13,653 nucleotides of DNA from positions 1 to 13,653 of the forward strand of contig JADDPU010000456.1 of the NCBI GenBank assembly GCA_016781725.1, in the 5' to 3' direction. Positions within the stretch are counted from its first letter, which is position 1, and each line of letters opens with the position of its first letter. The stretch comes from Rubrobacter sp. (GTDB taxonomy: Bacteria; Actinomycetota; Rubrobacteria; Rubrobacterales; Rubrobacteraceae). This document shows, in pieces, positions 6,511 through 13,632 of this stretch. The position numbers and the translations under genes are program-made. The notes under the pieces were generated by a model. It saw nothing but the letters and a program-made list of their open reading frames with translations, was not told the DNA's origin and ran no database searches.

Positions 6511-7496
6511 ACGTGACCGTCAACCAAGAACCGGTGGAGATAGGGGCTCAGGAGCCCACGATCCGGGAACTGCTCGCCGAACGCGGCGTTCCCGATGAGG
6601 GCGTGGTCGTGGCGATAGGCGGGGACGTGGTGCCCCGCGGCGAGTGGGACGAACTTACGGTGAAGGAGGGAGACGAAGTGGAGATAGTGCACGCCGTCGC
6701 CGGCGGGAGCGGCGAGGACATCCTGGAGATAGCCGGGGAGACCTTCTCCTCGCGCCTCTTCCTGGGGACCGGCAAGTACCCCGACGCGCAGACCATGAAC
6801 GCGGCGCTCGAAGCCTCCGGCACCGCGTTGGTCACCGTGGCGATAAGGTACATGGACCTCTCCGGCGACGAAGACGGCTCGATCCTGCATCAGCTCGACC
6901 TCTCGCGCTACCGGCTGCTGCCCAACACGGCCGGAGCGACCACGGCCGAGCAGGCGATTCGGATGGCCCGTCTCGCGCGCGAGGCCACCGGCACGAACTG
7001 GCTCAAGCTGGAGGTCATAGGCGATGAGGCCACCCTCTGGCCTGACACCGCCGCGACCGTCGAGGCCACGAAGGTCCTGGTGGAAGAGGGCTTCGTCGTC
7101 CTGCCCTACACCAGCCCGGACCTCGTCTCTGCCATACGGCTGGAGGAGGCCGGGGCGTCGACGGTGATGCCCCTCGCCTCGCCCATCGGGAGCGGGCAGG
7201 GCATGGTGGACTGGACCGGGATCGGTCGGATCGTCGAGCGCATCTCGGTGCCCGTGGTGGTCGACGCCGGGATCGGGGTCCCTTCCGATGCGGCGATGGC
7301 GATGGAGCTCGGCGCCGACGCCGTCCTCGTGAACACCGCCGTGGCCCGCGCCGAGGACCCGGTCCGCATGGCCCGCGCGATGAGACTCGGCACGGAGGCC
7401 GGCAGGCTTGCGTATCTCGCCGGCCGGATGCCGGTGAGCGCCGCCGCCCGCCCGTCGAGCCCCACCCGCGGCGTCCCGGCGGCGAGCACTTCCTAG
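6507..7496 (+). CDS. thiSG: ThiS-ThiG fusion: sulfur carrier plus thiazole synthase
   Basis: One 329-aa protein joins two thiamine enzymes. Residues 1-67 are a beta-grasp ThiS ending in AVAGG, with G66-G67 in the place of the carrier's C-terminal Gly-Gly. A four-residue linker, SGED, leads into ThiG from about residue 72: ILEIAGETFSSRLFLGTGKYP, RYMDLSGD, LLPNTAGATTAEQA, NWLKLEVIGD, PYTSPD, MPLASPIGSGQG and VVVDAGIG. K167 is the Schiff-base lysine and E169 the neighbouring catalytic acid of the family. ThiG condenses deoxyxylulose phosphate, dehydroglycine and sulfur from ThiS thiocarboxylate. No stop and no ATG, GTG or TTG lies at the junction, so this is a true fusion. AAAGGAG precedes the ATG by four bases. 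Such fusions are known as bifunctional sulfur carrier/thiazole synthase. How the internal Gly-Gly is activated is unclear. Confidence 0.96.
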   Translation: MNVTVNQEPVEIGAQEPTIRELLAERGVPDEGVVVAIGGDVVPRGEWDELTVKEGDEVEIVHAVAGGSGEDILEIAGETFSSRLFLGTGKYPDAQTMNAALEASGTALVTVAIRYMDLSGDEDGSILHQLDLSRYRLLPNTAGATTAEQAIRMARLAREATGTNWLKLEVIGDEATLWPDTAATVEATKVLVEEGFVVLPYTSPDLVSAIRLEEAGASTVMPLASPIGSGQGMVDWTGIGRIVERISVPVVVDAGIGVPSDAAMAMELGADAVLVNTAVARAEDPVRMARAMRLGTEAGRLAYLAGRMPVSAAARPSSPTRGVPAASTS

Positions 7497-7497
7497 C

Positions 7498-8625
7498 GTG
7501 AGCCACACAGTGGACGTAGCCGTGGTGGGCGGCGGGGTGATCGGATGCTCCGTCGCCTACCACGCCGCCCGGCGCGGGGCGAGCGTGGTGCTGCTGGAGG
7601 CCGGGGAGATCGGCGCAGGCGCCTCCGGGGCCGCCGCCGGGATGCTCGCGGCCCAGGCCGAGGCGCACGATCCCGGCCCTTTGCTGGACCTGCTGTTGGC
7701 GGGACGCGAAGCGCACCGATCCTTCGAGCAGAAGATCCGGGAGGCGACCGGCCTGGATCCCGAGTACGTTTGGGAAGGGACGCTGCGCGTCGCCACGGAC
7801 GAGCAGTCGCGCGAACGCCTGCGGACGAACCACCTCTGGCAGAAGGAGCAGGGGCTTACCACCCGGTGGCTGGAGGGCGACGAGGCCCGCGAGCTGGAGC
7901 CCGCCCTCTTCCCGGAGACGGTCGCCGCGCTCCACCTCCCCGAAGACGGTCAGGTCAACTCGCCCCGCCTCGTGCGGACGCTGGCGCTTGCCGCCGTGCG
8001 GGAAGGGGCACGGATCGAGGAGTACGCGCGAGCGGTCGGGCTCGGGGTGGAAGGCTCGCGCGTGACGGGGGTGCGGACGCCGGAGGGCGAGGTGGCGGCC
8101 GGGTGCGTCGTGCTCGCGAGCGGCGAAGGCAGCGCGGCGCTGGCCGGGGGCATCGGCGTCCGGGTGCCGGTGCGCCCGGTGAAGGGCCAGATCCTCTCGG
8201 TCGTCCCCCGCTACCTGCCCGTAAAGTCCAACGTCTGGGGAGGGCGGTGCTACATGGTCCCGAAGAGGGACGGGCGGGTCGTGATCGGGGCCACCGTCGA
8301 GCCCGGAGAGCGCGACCCGCGCCCGACCCTCGGCGGGCTGGCCGCTCTCTCCGGCGCGGCGGTCGACCTCGTACCGGAGCTCTCCGGCGCGGCCTTCGCC
8401 ACGGCCTGGGGAGGGCTCAGGCCCGGCACGCCCGATGGGCTCCCGATCATCGGTCCCGTAGAAGAGCGAGATGCGCTACTCGTCGCCACCGGACACTACC
8501 GCAACGGGGTGCTGCTCGCCCCGATCACCGGCGAAGCCATAGCCGCGCTCGCGCTCGGGGAGGAACCGCCCCTCGACCTCTCGCCGTTCCTTCCCGGCAG
8601 GTTCGCGGAGGTGACCAGCAGGTGA
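7498..8625 (+). CDS. thiO: Glycine oxidase ThiO
   Basis: ThiO is an FAD enzyme that oxidises glycine to dehydroglycine (iminoacetate), the nitrogen and carbon source for the thiazole made by ThiG. The protein is 375 aa. The N-terminus has the dinucleotide-binding motif VVGGGVIG (G11, G13, G16), followed by the acidic end of the second strand, VVLLEAGEIG. Then come GASGAAAGMLAAQAEA, VKGQILSV, YMVPKRDGRVVIGATVE, WGGLRPGTPDGLPIIG (R308, a likely substrate-binding arginine) and GHYRNGVLLAPITGE near the C-terminus. These are characteristic of ThiO rather than a general amino-acid oxidase. The GTG start is one base after the thiSG stop, and the gene overlaps the JAMM protease by four bases. No strong Shine-Dalgarno sequence is visible, which suggests translational coupling. 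Confidence 0.95.
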   Translation: MSHTVDVAVVGGGVIGCSVAYHAARRGASVVLLEAGEIGAGASGAAAGMLAAQAEAHDPGPLLDLLLAGREAHRSFEQKIREATGLDPEYVWEGTLRVATDEQSRERLRTNHLWQKEQGLTTRWLEGDEARELEPALFPETVAALHLPEDGQVNSPRLVRTLALAAVREGARIEEYARAVGLGVEGSRVTGVRTPEGEVAAGCVVLASGEGSAALAGGIGVRVPVRPVKGQILSVVPRYLPVKSNVWGGRCYMVPKRDGRVVIGATVEPGERDPRPTLGGLAALSGAAVDLVPELSGAAFATAWGGLRPGTPDGLPIIGPVEERDALLVATGHYRNGVLLAPITGEAIAALALGEEPPLDLSPFLPGRFAEVTSR

Positions 8626-9074
8626 TCCGGCTCCCGGAGGGCGTGCTACGGGAGATCCTGTCCCACGCCCGCATGGAGTCGCCAAGTGAAGTCTGCGGCT
8701 GGCTCGCCGGCCGGGGCGGCGAGGTCGTTCGCGCCCTCCCGGTTCCCAACGCCGCCGAAGACCCGCAGACCCGCTTTACGATGGAGCCGCGGGCCCAGAT
8801 GTCCGCCATGCGCGATATACGGGAGTCGAAACTCGAGATCACCGGCACCTACCACTCGCACCCGAGGACCGCCGCCGTCCCCTCGGCCCGCGACCGGGAA
8901 CTCGCCGCCTACCCGGATGCCGGGCACCTGATCTTGTCCCTGGCAACCCTGGAACCGGAGGTTCGTTGCTACCGCATCACAGCGGAAGGGATCTCACCTC
9001 TCGAGCTGACCGTCCAACAGACTCCCACGGGGGTCGACTCTCAACACCCTCCCCCATATTGTCAGGCTTTGTGA
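8622..9074 (+). CDS. JAMM/MPN+ zinc metalloprotease (Mov34/Mec-like)
   Basis: The 150-aa protein is a single JAB1/MPN domain. The complete catalytic signature is present: E23 in SEVCGWLAG, then H78-S-H80-P, S88 and D91, fitting E...HxHx7Sx2D. The two histidines and the aspartate bind zinc and the glutamate activates water. Members hydrolyse bonds after the C-terminal glycine of ubiquitin-like or sulfur-carrier proteins. Examples are mycobacterial Mec on CysO-cysteine and QbsD on QbsE. The GTG start overlaps the thiO stop (GTGA), so it is the last gene of the thiamine cluster. No cysO or cysM lies nearby. The likely partner in context is the internal Gly-Gly of the ThiS-ThiG fusion, but that is inference. 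No signal peptide is visible, so it should be cytosolic. Confidence 0.92.
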   Translation: MIRLPEGVLREILSHARMESPSEVCGWLAGRGGEVVRALPVPNAAEDPQTRFTMEPRAQMSAMRDIRESKLEITGTYHSHPRTAAVPSARDRELAAYPDAGHLILSLATLEPEVRCYRITAEGISPLELTVQQTPTGVDSQHPPPYCQAL

Positions 9075-9087
9075 CCTGTGCGATACT
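9059..9087 (+). promoter_or_regulatory. Candidate promoter of nadA-nadC-nadB-nifS
   Basis: TTGTCA at 9059-9064 matches five of six bases of the TTGACA box. GATACT at 9082-9087 matches four of six of TATAAT, and the spacing is 17. Initiation would be near 9094, directly in front of the TTGTNACAA repeats. The -35 lies inside the 3' end of the JAMM protease gene, so the nad operon can be transcribed separately from the thiamine cluster. Confidence 0.5.
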
Positions 9088-9098
9088 GAATGTAGTCG

Positions 9099-9128
9099 TT
9101 TGTTACAAGAAGCGTGCTTTGTAACAAA
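9099..9128 (+). promoter_or_regulatory. Operator-like inverted repeat upstream of nadA
   Basis: A perfect 10-bp inverted repeat, TTTGTTACAA (9099-9108) and TTGTAACAAA (9119-9128), is separated by 10 bases. Each arm contains its own small palindrome, TTGTNACAA (9100-9108 and 9119-9127), with centres 19 bases apart, close to two helical turns. It lies just downstream of the candidate nadA start point and 43 bases before the nadA ATG. This is a typical layout for a repressor operator. No U-tract follows, so a terminator is unlikely. The regulator is not identified. Confidence 0.6.
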
Positions 9129-9152
9129 TTGTTGTGGCAAGCTCTCCGGCTG

Positions 9153-9161
9153 CTGTTACAA
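9153..9161 (+). promoter_or_regulatory. Third TTGTNACAA-like site next to the nadA ribosome binding site
   Basis: CTGTTACAA matches eight of nine bases of the left operator arm. It overlaps the start of AAGGAGG (9160-9166), the nadA ribosome binding site. It may be an auxiliary operator or may have arisen by chance. Confidence 0.35.
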
Positions 9162-9171
9162 GGAGGCGTAG

Positions 9172-10113
9172 ATGCGGGTTGTAGAGGCGGGGTTGGATCT
9201 TTTTCGGGAGATCGAGCGCCTCAAGGAGAAGATAAACGCGGTCGTCCTGGCTCACTATTATCAGGAGCCGGACGTACAGGACGTGGCGGACTTCATCGGG
9301 GATTCGCTGGCGCTGGCGCGAAAGGCGCAGGAGACGGACGCGGAGGTGATCGTCTTTTGCGGGGTGCACTTTATGGCGGAGACGGCCAAGATCCTCAACC
9401 CCGAGAAGAAGGTCGTGCTACCGGACCTCGAAGCGGGCTGCTCGCTCTCCGACAGCTGCCCGGTGGACGCGTTTCGGGAGTTTATCGAGCGGCATCCGGG
9501 ACACGCGGTCGTCTCCTACATCAACACCTCGGCGGCGGTCAAGGCTCTCTCGGACGTCATCTGTACCTCGTCCAACGCCGAGAAGGTCATCGGAAGCATC
9601 TCCGAAGACGTGCCGATCATCTTCGGTCCCGACAGGCATCTCGGGCGCTACGTGGCCGAGAAAACAGGCAGAGAGATGGTCCTGTGGCCGGGGACCTGCA
9701 TGGTGCACATCCAGTTCTCGGAGCGCAGGATCCGGAAGCTAAAGGTGCGCTACCCGGAGGCCGAGATCCTGGCGCATCCGGAGTGTGAGGAGCGGGTCCT
9801 GAGGCTCGCGGACCACGTCGGGAGCACCTCGTCGCTGCTTTCGAGGGTGGAGGAGAGCCCCGCGAGAGAGTTCATCGTGGCGACGGAGCCCGGGATCATC
9901 CACCAGATGCAGAAGCTCGCCCCGGAGAAGAGGTTCCTGCGGGCGCCGGGCGAGGGTCCGGCGTGCGAGGCGTGCAGCGAGTGCCCGCACATGCGCCGCA
10001 ACACCCTGGAGAAGCTGCTGCAGTGCATGGAGAACCTCTCGCCGGAGATAGAGATCGAAGAAGAGCTGAGGCTCCGGGCTCTGAGGCCCATAGAGCGGAT
10101 GCTGGAGCTTTAG
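9172..10113 (+). CDS. nadA: Quinolinate synthase NadA
   Basis: NadA condenses iminoaspartate from NadB with dihydroxyacetone phosphate to quinolinate, the first pyridine intermediate of de novo NAD synthesis. It carries an oxygen-sensitive 4Fe-4S cluster. The protein is 313 aa. The three repeated domains are visible: AHYYQEPDVQDVADFIGDSL, VFCGVHFMAETAKIL, LPDLEAGCSLSDSC, SYINTSAAVKALSD, CTSSNA, FGPDRHLGRYV, WPGTCMVH and CPHMRRNTLEKL. Cluster cysteines by family position are C90, C176 and C271. C265 and C268 lie next to the last one. The ATG has AAGGAGG five bases upstream and starts the nad operon. Repeated TTGTNACAA sites before it suggest repression of the operon. nadC follows after a 19-bp gap. 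Confidence 0.98.
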   Translation: MRVVEAGLDLFREIERLKEKINAVVLAHYYQEPDVQDVADFIGDSLALARKAQETDAEVIVFCGVHFMAETAKILNPEKKVVLPDLEAGCSLSDSCPVDAFREFIERHPGHAVVSYINTSAAVKALSDVICTSSNAEKVIGSISEDVPIIFGPDRHLGRYVAEKTGREMVLWPGTCMVHIQFSERRIRKLKVRYPEAEILAHPECEERVLRLADHVGSTSSLLSRVEESPAREFIVATEPGIIHQMQKLAPEKRFLRAPGEGPACEACSECPHMRRNTLEKLLQCMENLSPEIEIEEELRLRALRPIERMLEL

Positions 10114-10119
10114 CCCGGT

Positions 10120-10125
10120 GGAGGG
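10120..10125 (+). promoter_or_regulatory. Ribosome binding site deciding the nadC start
   Basis: GGAGGG lies seven bases before the GTG at 10133. The alternative GTG at 10118 has no Shine-Dalgarno upstream and overlaps this site itself, so 10133 is preferred. Confidence 0.6.
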
Positions 10126-10132
10126 AACGGGC

Positions 10133-10981
10133 GTGAATGCACCGCCGGATCTGCCCGTACTCGTCCGTCGTTTCCTCGCCGAAGACCTCGGCCGTGGAGA
10201 TATCACCTCCGAGACGACGGTAGATAGGAGTGCGCGAGCTTCGGGCCGCTTCGTGGCGCGCGAGGTGCTGGTCGTCTCGGGACTCGAAGCCGCGCGAGCG
10301 GTGTTTGGTGAAGTGGATTCAGAGGTCCGCTTCACCGCGCTCGTGGATGAGGGCGAGACCGCGCGGGAGAAGGTCGTACTGGCCCAGGTCGAGGGTCCGG
10401 CGCGGTCGATACTCGCCGCCGAGCGGGTGGCGCTCAACCTCCTGATGCGTCTCTGCGGGGTAGCCACGCTCACCAGGCGCTACGTGGAGGCCGTTGAGGG
10501 TACGGGAGCGGCCATCACCGACACCCGCAAGACCACGCCGGGCTTGAGGGCGCTCGAGAAGGCCGCCGTGCGGGCCGGCGGCGGCACCAACCACCGCTCC
10601 GGCCTCGACGACGGCGTTCTCATCAAGGACAACCACCTCACGCTCGCGGGCGGCGTGACGGAAGCCGTCCGCAGGGCCCGGACGGGGGTGCCGCACCTTC
10701 TGAAGGTGGAGGTGGAGGTCGAAGATCTAGAGCAGCTCCGGGAAGCTCTGGATACCGGGGCCGACGCGATTCTGCTGGACAACATGACGCCGGAGGAGGT
10801 GCGCTCGGCGGTAGAGCTGGTGCGCAGGAGAGATCCCGGGGTCCTGATCGAGGTCTCCGGCGGCATCGACCTGGAGACCGTGCGGAGCTACGCCGGGGCC
10901 GGGCCGGACCTGATCTCGGTGGGTGCTCTGACGCACTCAGCTCCGGCGGCGGACATTGCTTTAGAGGTCGAGCCGTGCTAG
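10133..10981 (+). CDS. nadC: Nicotinate-nucleotide pyrophosphorylase (carboxylating), NadC
   Basis: NadC, also called quinolinate phosphoribosyltransferase, converts quinolinate and PRPP to nicotinate mononucleotide with loss of CO2. The protein is 282 aa from this start. The N-terminal sandwich domain has FLAEDLGRGDITSE. The barrel has LNLLMRLCGVATLT, DTRKTTPGLRALEK (from D130), GGGTNHRSGLDDGVLIKDNH (K165-H168), KVEVEVE, ILLDNM (D216), EVSGGI and ISVGALTHS, all standard active-site blocks. The frame could also begin at GTG 10118, adding five residues, but the Shine-Dalgarno GGAGGG favours 10133. The gene overlaps nadB by seven bases, which points to coupled translation. Confidence 0.97.
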   Translation: MNAPPDLPVLVRRFLAEDLGRGDITSETTVDRSARASGRFVAREVLVVSGLEAARAVFGEVDSEVRFTALVDEGETAREKVVLAQVEGPARSILAAERVALNLLMRLCGVATLTRRYVEAVEGTGAAITDTRKTTPGLRALEKAAVRAGGGTNHRSGLDDGVLIKDNHLTLAGGVTEAVRRARTGVPHLLKVEVEVEDLEQLREALDTGADAILLDNMTPEEVRSAVELVRRRDPGVLIEVSGGIDLETVRSYAGAGPDLISVGALTHSAPAADIALEVEPC

Positions 10982-12462
10982 AGACGGACGTGGTGGTCGT
11001 CGGCGGGGGGATCGCGGGCAGCGCCGCCGCGCTCGCCGCCGCCCGCAAAGGAGCGGAGGTGTTGCTCCTGACCAAGCTCCCGGACCCCGAGGAGACGAAC
11101 ACCCGCCACGCCCAAGGCGGAATCATCTACACCGGTCCCGGCGACTCACCTGAGTTGCTCGTGGAGGACATCCTGGAAGCCGGGGACGGGACCGGTGACC
11201 CGGACGCCGCCCATCTGCTCGCCACGGAAGGGCCACCATTGGTCCAGAAGCTCCTGATCGAAGAGCTCGGGGTCCCGTTCGACCGGGACGGAAACGGAGA
11301 GCTCCGCCTCACCCGCGAGGCGGCGCACTCGGTGTCGCGTATCATCCACCACGGGGATACGACGGGGGCGGAGATCCAGCACGCCCTTGCCCGCGCGGTG
11401 CGGGACGAGAGAGGCGTGAGTGTGCTGCCGGGAGCGAGGGCCCTGGATCTGATGACGAGCGGCTGCCGGTGCGTCGGCGTACACGTCTCTCACCGGGGCG
11501 AGGTCGCGACCCTCGCGGGCCGCCGCGGCGTGGTGCTCGCGACAGGCGGCCTCGGAGCCCTGTACGAGCACACGACCAACCCTCCGGGCGCCACCGGCGA
11601 CGGCGTGGCGCTCGCGTTGCGCGCCGGGGCGCGGGTCAGAGACCTCCACTACGTGCAGTTCCACCCGACCGCCCTCTACTCGCCCGGCGAAGAACCGTTC
11701 CTCATCTCCGAGGTCGTACGCGGGGAGGGCGGCGTGCTCCTGGACCAGGACGGCAGGGAGTTCGTGGACCACCCCCTCGGCTCCCTCGCCGCGCGCGACG
11801 TGGTCGCGCGCGAGGTCCGGGCGATGATGGACCGCACCGGCTCCCCTTGTGTCTACCTGGACATCACTCACCGCCCGGCGAACTGGCTAAAGAGCCGTTT
11901 CCCTGTCATCTACGCCCGCTGTCTCGAGAGCGGGATAGACATGGCCTCCCGTCCTATCCCCGTGGTCCCCGTGGCCCATTACGCCTGCGGTGGTGTCGCG
12001 GCGGACACTCGCGGCCGCACGAGTGTGCGGGGCCTCTGGGCGGCCGGGGAGGTCGCCGGGACCGGGCTGCACGGGGCCAACCGACTCGCCTCGACCTCGC
12101 TACTCGAAGGATTGGTGTGGGGCTGGAGAGCGGGCGAAGACGCCGGTCCGGAGCCCGTGGCCGTCGCGGACGCGAACCAAGCAGCCCCGCCGGAGCAAGT
12201 TCTCGTACGGGCTCCGGAGCTGGCGTGGCGGCATCTCAGGGGCATCATGTGGGAGCGAGCCGGGATCGTCCGGAGCGGAGAGGGCCTCGTCCGGGGCCTG
12301 GAGGAGCTTGCGGCCCTCAAACGGGAGTACGGAAGGTCGGATCTCGGCGGGCCGCTCCTCGTCGCCCGGATGATCCTGGAGAGCGCTTTAGCCGACACTC
12401 AGAGCAGGGGCTCTCACTACCGGCTGGACGCGAGGCCGGAGCGGAGAAGGAGGATCGTATAG
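10975..12462 (+). CDS. nadB: L-aspartate oxidase NadB
   Basis: NadB is an FAD enzyme related to succinate dehydrogenase flavoprotein. It oxidises L-aspartate to iminoaspartate, which is passed to NadA. The protein is 495 aa. It shows VVVGGGIAGSAAALAA (G10, G12, G15), NTRHAQGGI, HHGDTTGAEI, LATGGLG, QFHPTALY, ISEVVRGEGG, HYACGGVAAD, GLHGANRLASTSLLEG (residues 364-379) and a C-terminal helical domain ending in SRGSHYRLD. The GANRLAS(N/T)SLLE motif and HYxCGG are typical of NadB. The GTG start overlaps the nadC 3' end by seven bases, with AGAGG seven bases upstream. The family consensus in the GANRLAS block normally reads N where T stands here, a mild change. Confidence 0.97.
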   Translation: MLETDVVVVGGGIAGSAAALAAARKGAEVLLLTKLPDPEETNTRHAQGGIIYTGPGDSPELLVEDILEAGDGTGDPDAAHLLATEGPPLVQKLLIEELGVPFDRDGNGELRLTREAAHSVSRIIHHGDTTGAEIQHALARAVRDERGVSVLPGARALDLMTSGCRCVGVHVSHRGEVATLAGRRGVVLATGGLGALYEHTTNPPGATGDGVALALRAGARVRDLHYVQFHPTALYSPGEEPFLISEVVRGEGGVLLDQDGREFVDHPLGSLAARDVVAREVRAMMDRTGSPCVYLDITHRPANWLKSRFPVIYARCLESGIDMASRPIPVVPVAHYACGGVAADTRGRTSVRGLWAAGEVAGTGLHGANRLASTSLLEGLVWGWRAGEDAGPEPVAVADANQAAPPEQVLVRAPELAWRHLRGIMWERAGIVRSGEGLVRGLEELAALKREYGRSDLGGPLLVARMILESALADTQSRGSHYRLDARPERRRRIV

Positions 12463-13632
12463 ATGCCCGTTATCTACCTGGACAATAACGCTACCACTCC
12501 GCTCGACGAGCGGGTCCTCGAAGCCATGCTGCCCTACCTCAGGGAACACTTCGGCAACCCCTCCTCTAGCACCCACGCCTACGGCTGGACCGCCGGAGCC
12601 GCCGTGGACGTGGCCCGCGAAGAGCTCGCCGCAGCGATAGGCGCTTCGCCGGAGGAGGTCTTCTTCACCAGCGGCGCGACCGAAGCGGACAACTGGGCCC
12701 TTCTGGGCGTACTCCGTCCCGGAGAGCACCTGGTGACCGCCGCCACGGAGCATGAGGCCATCCGCGAGACGGCGCACTATCTCGAGCAGTGCGGCGTGAG
12801 GGTCACCGTCCTACCGGTGGATCGGTTCGGTGTCGTGGCCCCAGAGACGTTACGAGAGGCCATAACCTCTGAGACAACGCTCGTCTCCATCATGCTCGCC
12901 AATAACGAGACCGGCACGCTGAACCCTGTAGCCGAGCTGGCGGAGGTCGCGCACGAGGCCGGCGTCCCGTTCCACACCGACGCCGCGCAGGCTCTCGGCA
13001 AGGTCTCGATAGACGTGGAGAAGCTCAGCATGGATCTCATGAGCTTCTCCGCCCACAAATGCTACGGGCCCAAGGGCATTGGAGCTCTCTACGTCCGGCG
13101 GAGACCCCGGCGCGACGTCCGGCGGGTGCGTCCCGCGCCCCTCCTCCATGGAGGCGGTCAGGAGCGGGGCCTGAGGAGCGGGACGCTCAACGTTCCTGGC
13201 ATCGTCGGCTTCGGTCGGGCCGCAGCCCTGGCCGCGGATGCGCTGCCGGAGGAGCCCGAGAGGATAGCGACGTTGCGGGACAAACTCCGGGAGGGACTCT
13301 CGGCGGGCGTGCCGGATGTGCGCCTCAACGGACATCCCGCCGAGAGGCTGCCGAACACCCTGAACGTCTCCTTCCCCGGTGTGAGGGCCGTGGATCTGCT
13401 GGCTGCTCTGGCGGATGTAGCCGCCTCATCAGGCTCGGCCTGCGCCTCCTCCCGTCCGGATGCGTCGCACGTCTTGCGTGCGATGGGCTTGGAAGAAGAG
13501 CGCGCGCTATCCTCCGTCCGGTTCAGCCTGGGCCGGTTCACCACACTAAAGGAGGTGGAACGCGCTGTGGAGCTGGTAGCGGATGCGGTGAGAGAATTCG
13601 GAGCCTCGTTCGTCGGGATGGAGCAGCCATGA
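12463..13632 (+). CDS. nifS: Cysteine desulfurase (NifS/IscS family, NadB-linked)
   Basis: This PLP enzyme removes sulfur from cysteine as a protein persulfide. The protein is 389 aa. Family blocks are YLDNNATTP at the N-terminus, HFGNPSSSTH, FTSGATEADN, EHEAI, MLANNETGT, HTDAAQ, SFSAHKCYGPKG with PLP lysine K199, HGGGQERGLRSGT, and SSGSACASS with catalytic cysteine C327 on the mobile loop. It resembles group I NifS/IscS enzymes. It starts immediately after the nadB stop, with AAGGAGG nine bases upstream. In Bacillus a desulfurase next to nadBCA matures the NadA iron-sulfur cluster, and the same role is likely here. It might also feed sulfur to ThiS, but the sequence does not show that. No IscU-like scaffold is in the window. 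Confidence 0.95.
   Translation: MPVIYLDNNATTPLDERVLEAMLPYLREHFGNPSSSTHAYGWTAGAAVDVAREELAAAIGASPEEVFFTSGATEADNWALLGVLRPGEHLVTAATEHEAIRETAHYLEQCGVRVTVLPVDRFGVVAPETLREAITSETTLVSIMLANNETGTLNPVAELAEVAHEAGVPFHTDAAQALGKVSIDVEKLSMDLMSFSAHKCYGPKGIGALYVRRRPRRDVRRVRPAPLLHGGGQERGLRSGTLNVPGIVGFGRAAALAADALPEEPERIATLRDKLREGLSAGVPDVRLNGHPAERLPNTLNVSFPGVRAVDLLAALADVAASSGSACASSRPDASHVLRAMGLEEERALSSVRFSLGRFTTLKEVERAVELVADAVREFGASFVGMEQP

Noticed and set aside
6228..7508. Minus-strand open frame of 426 codons opposite thiSG
   Set aside because: It is antisense to conserved ThiS-ThiG, has no motif and no ribosome binding site. It reflects GC-biased third codon positions.
7545..8621. Long open frame overlapping thiO that reads into the JAMM gene
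   Set aside because: The upstream part is an arginine-rich shadow of thiO. Only the portion from GTG 8622 encodes a real domain.
9030..9058. Terminator between the JAMM gene and nadA
   Set aside because: GGGGG near 9030-9034 could pair with a C-run near 9051-9055, but the stem is short with a long loop and lies inside the JAMM coding sequence, without a U-tract.
11469..12488. Open frame of 339 codons overlapping nadB
   Set aside because: Low-complexity Arg/Pro/Gly composition in a shifted frame of a well conserved NadB. It is a shadow.
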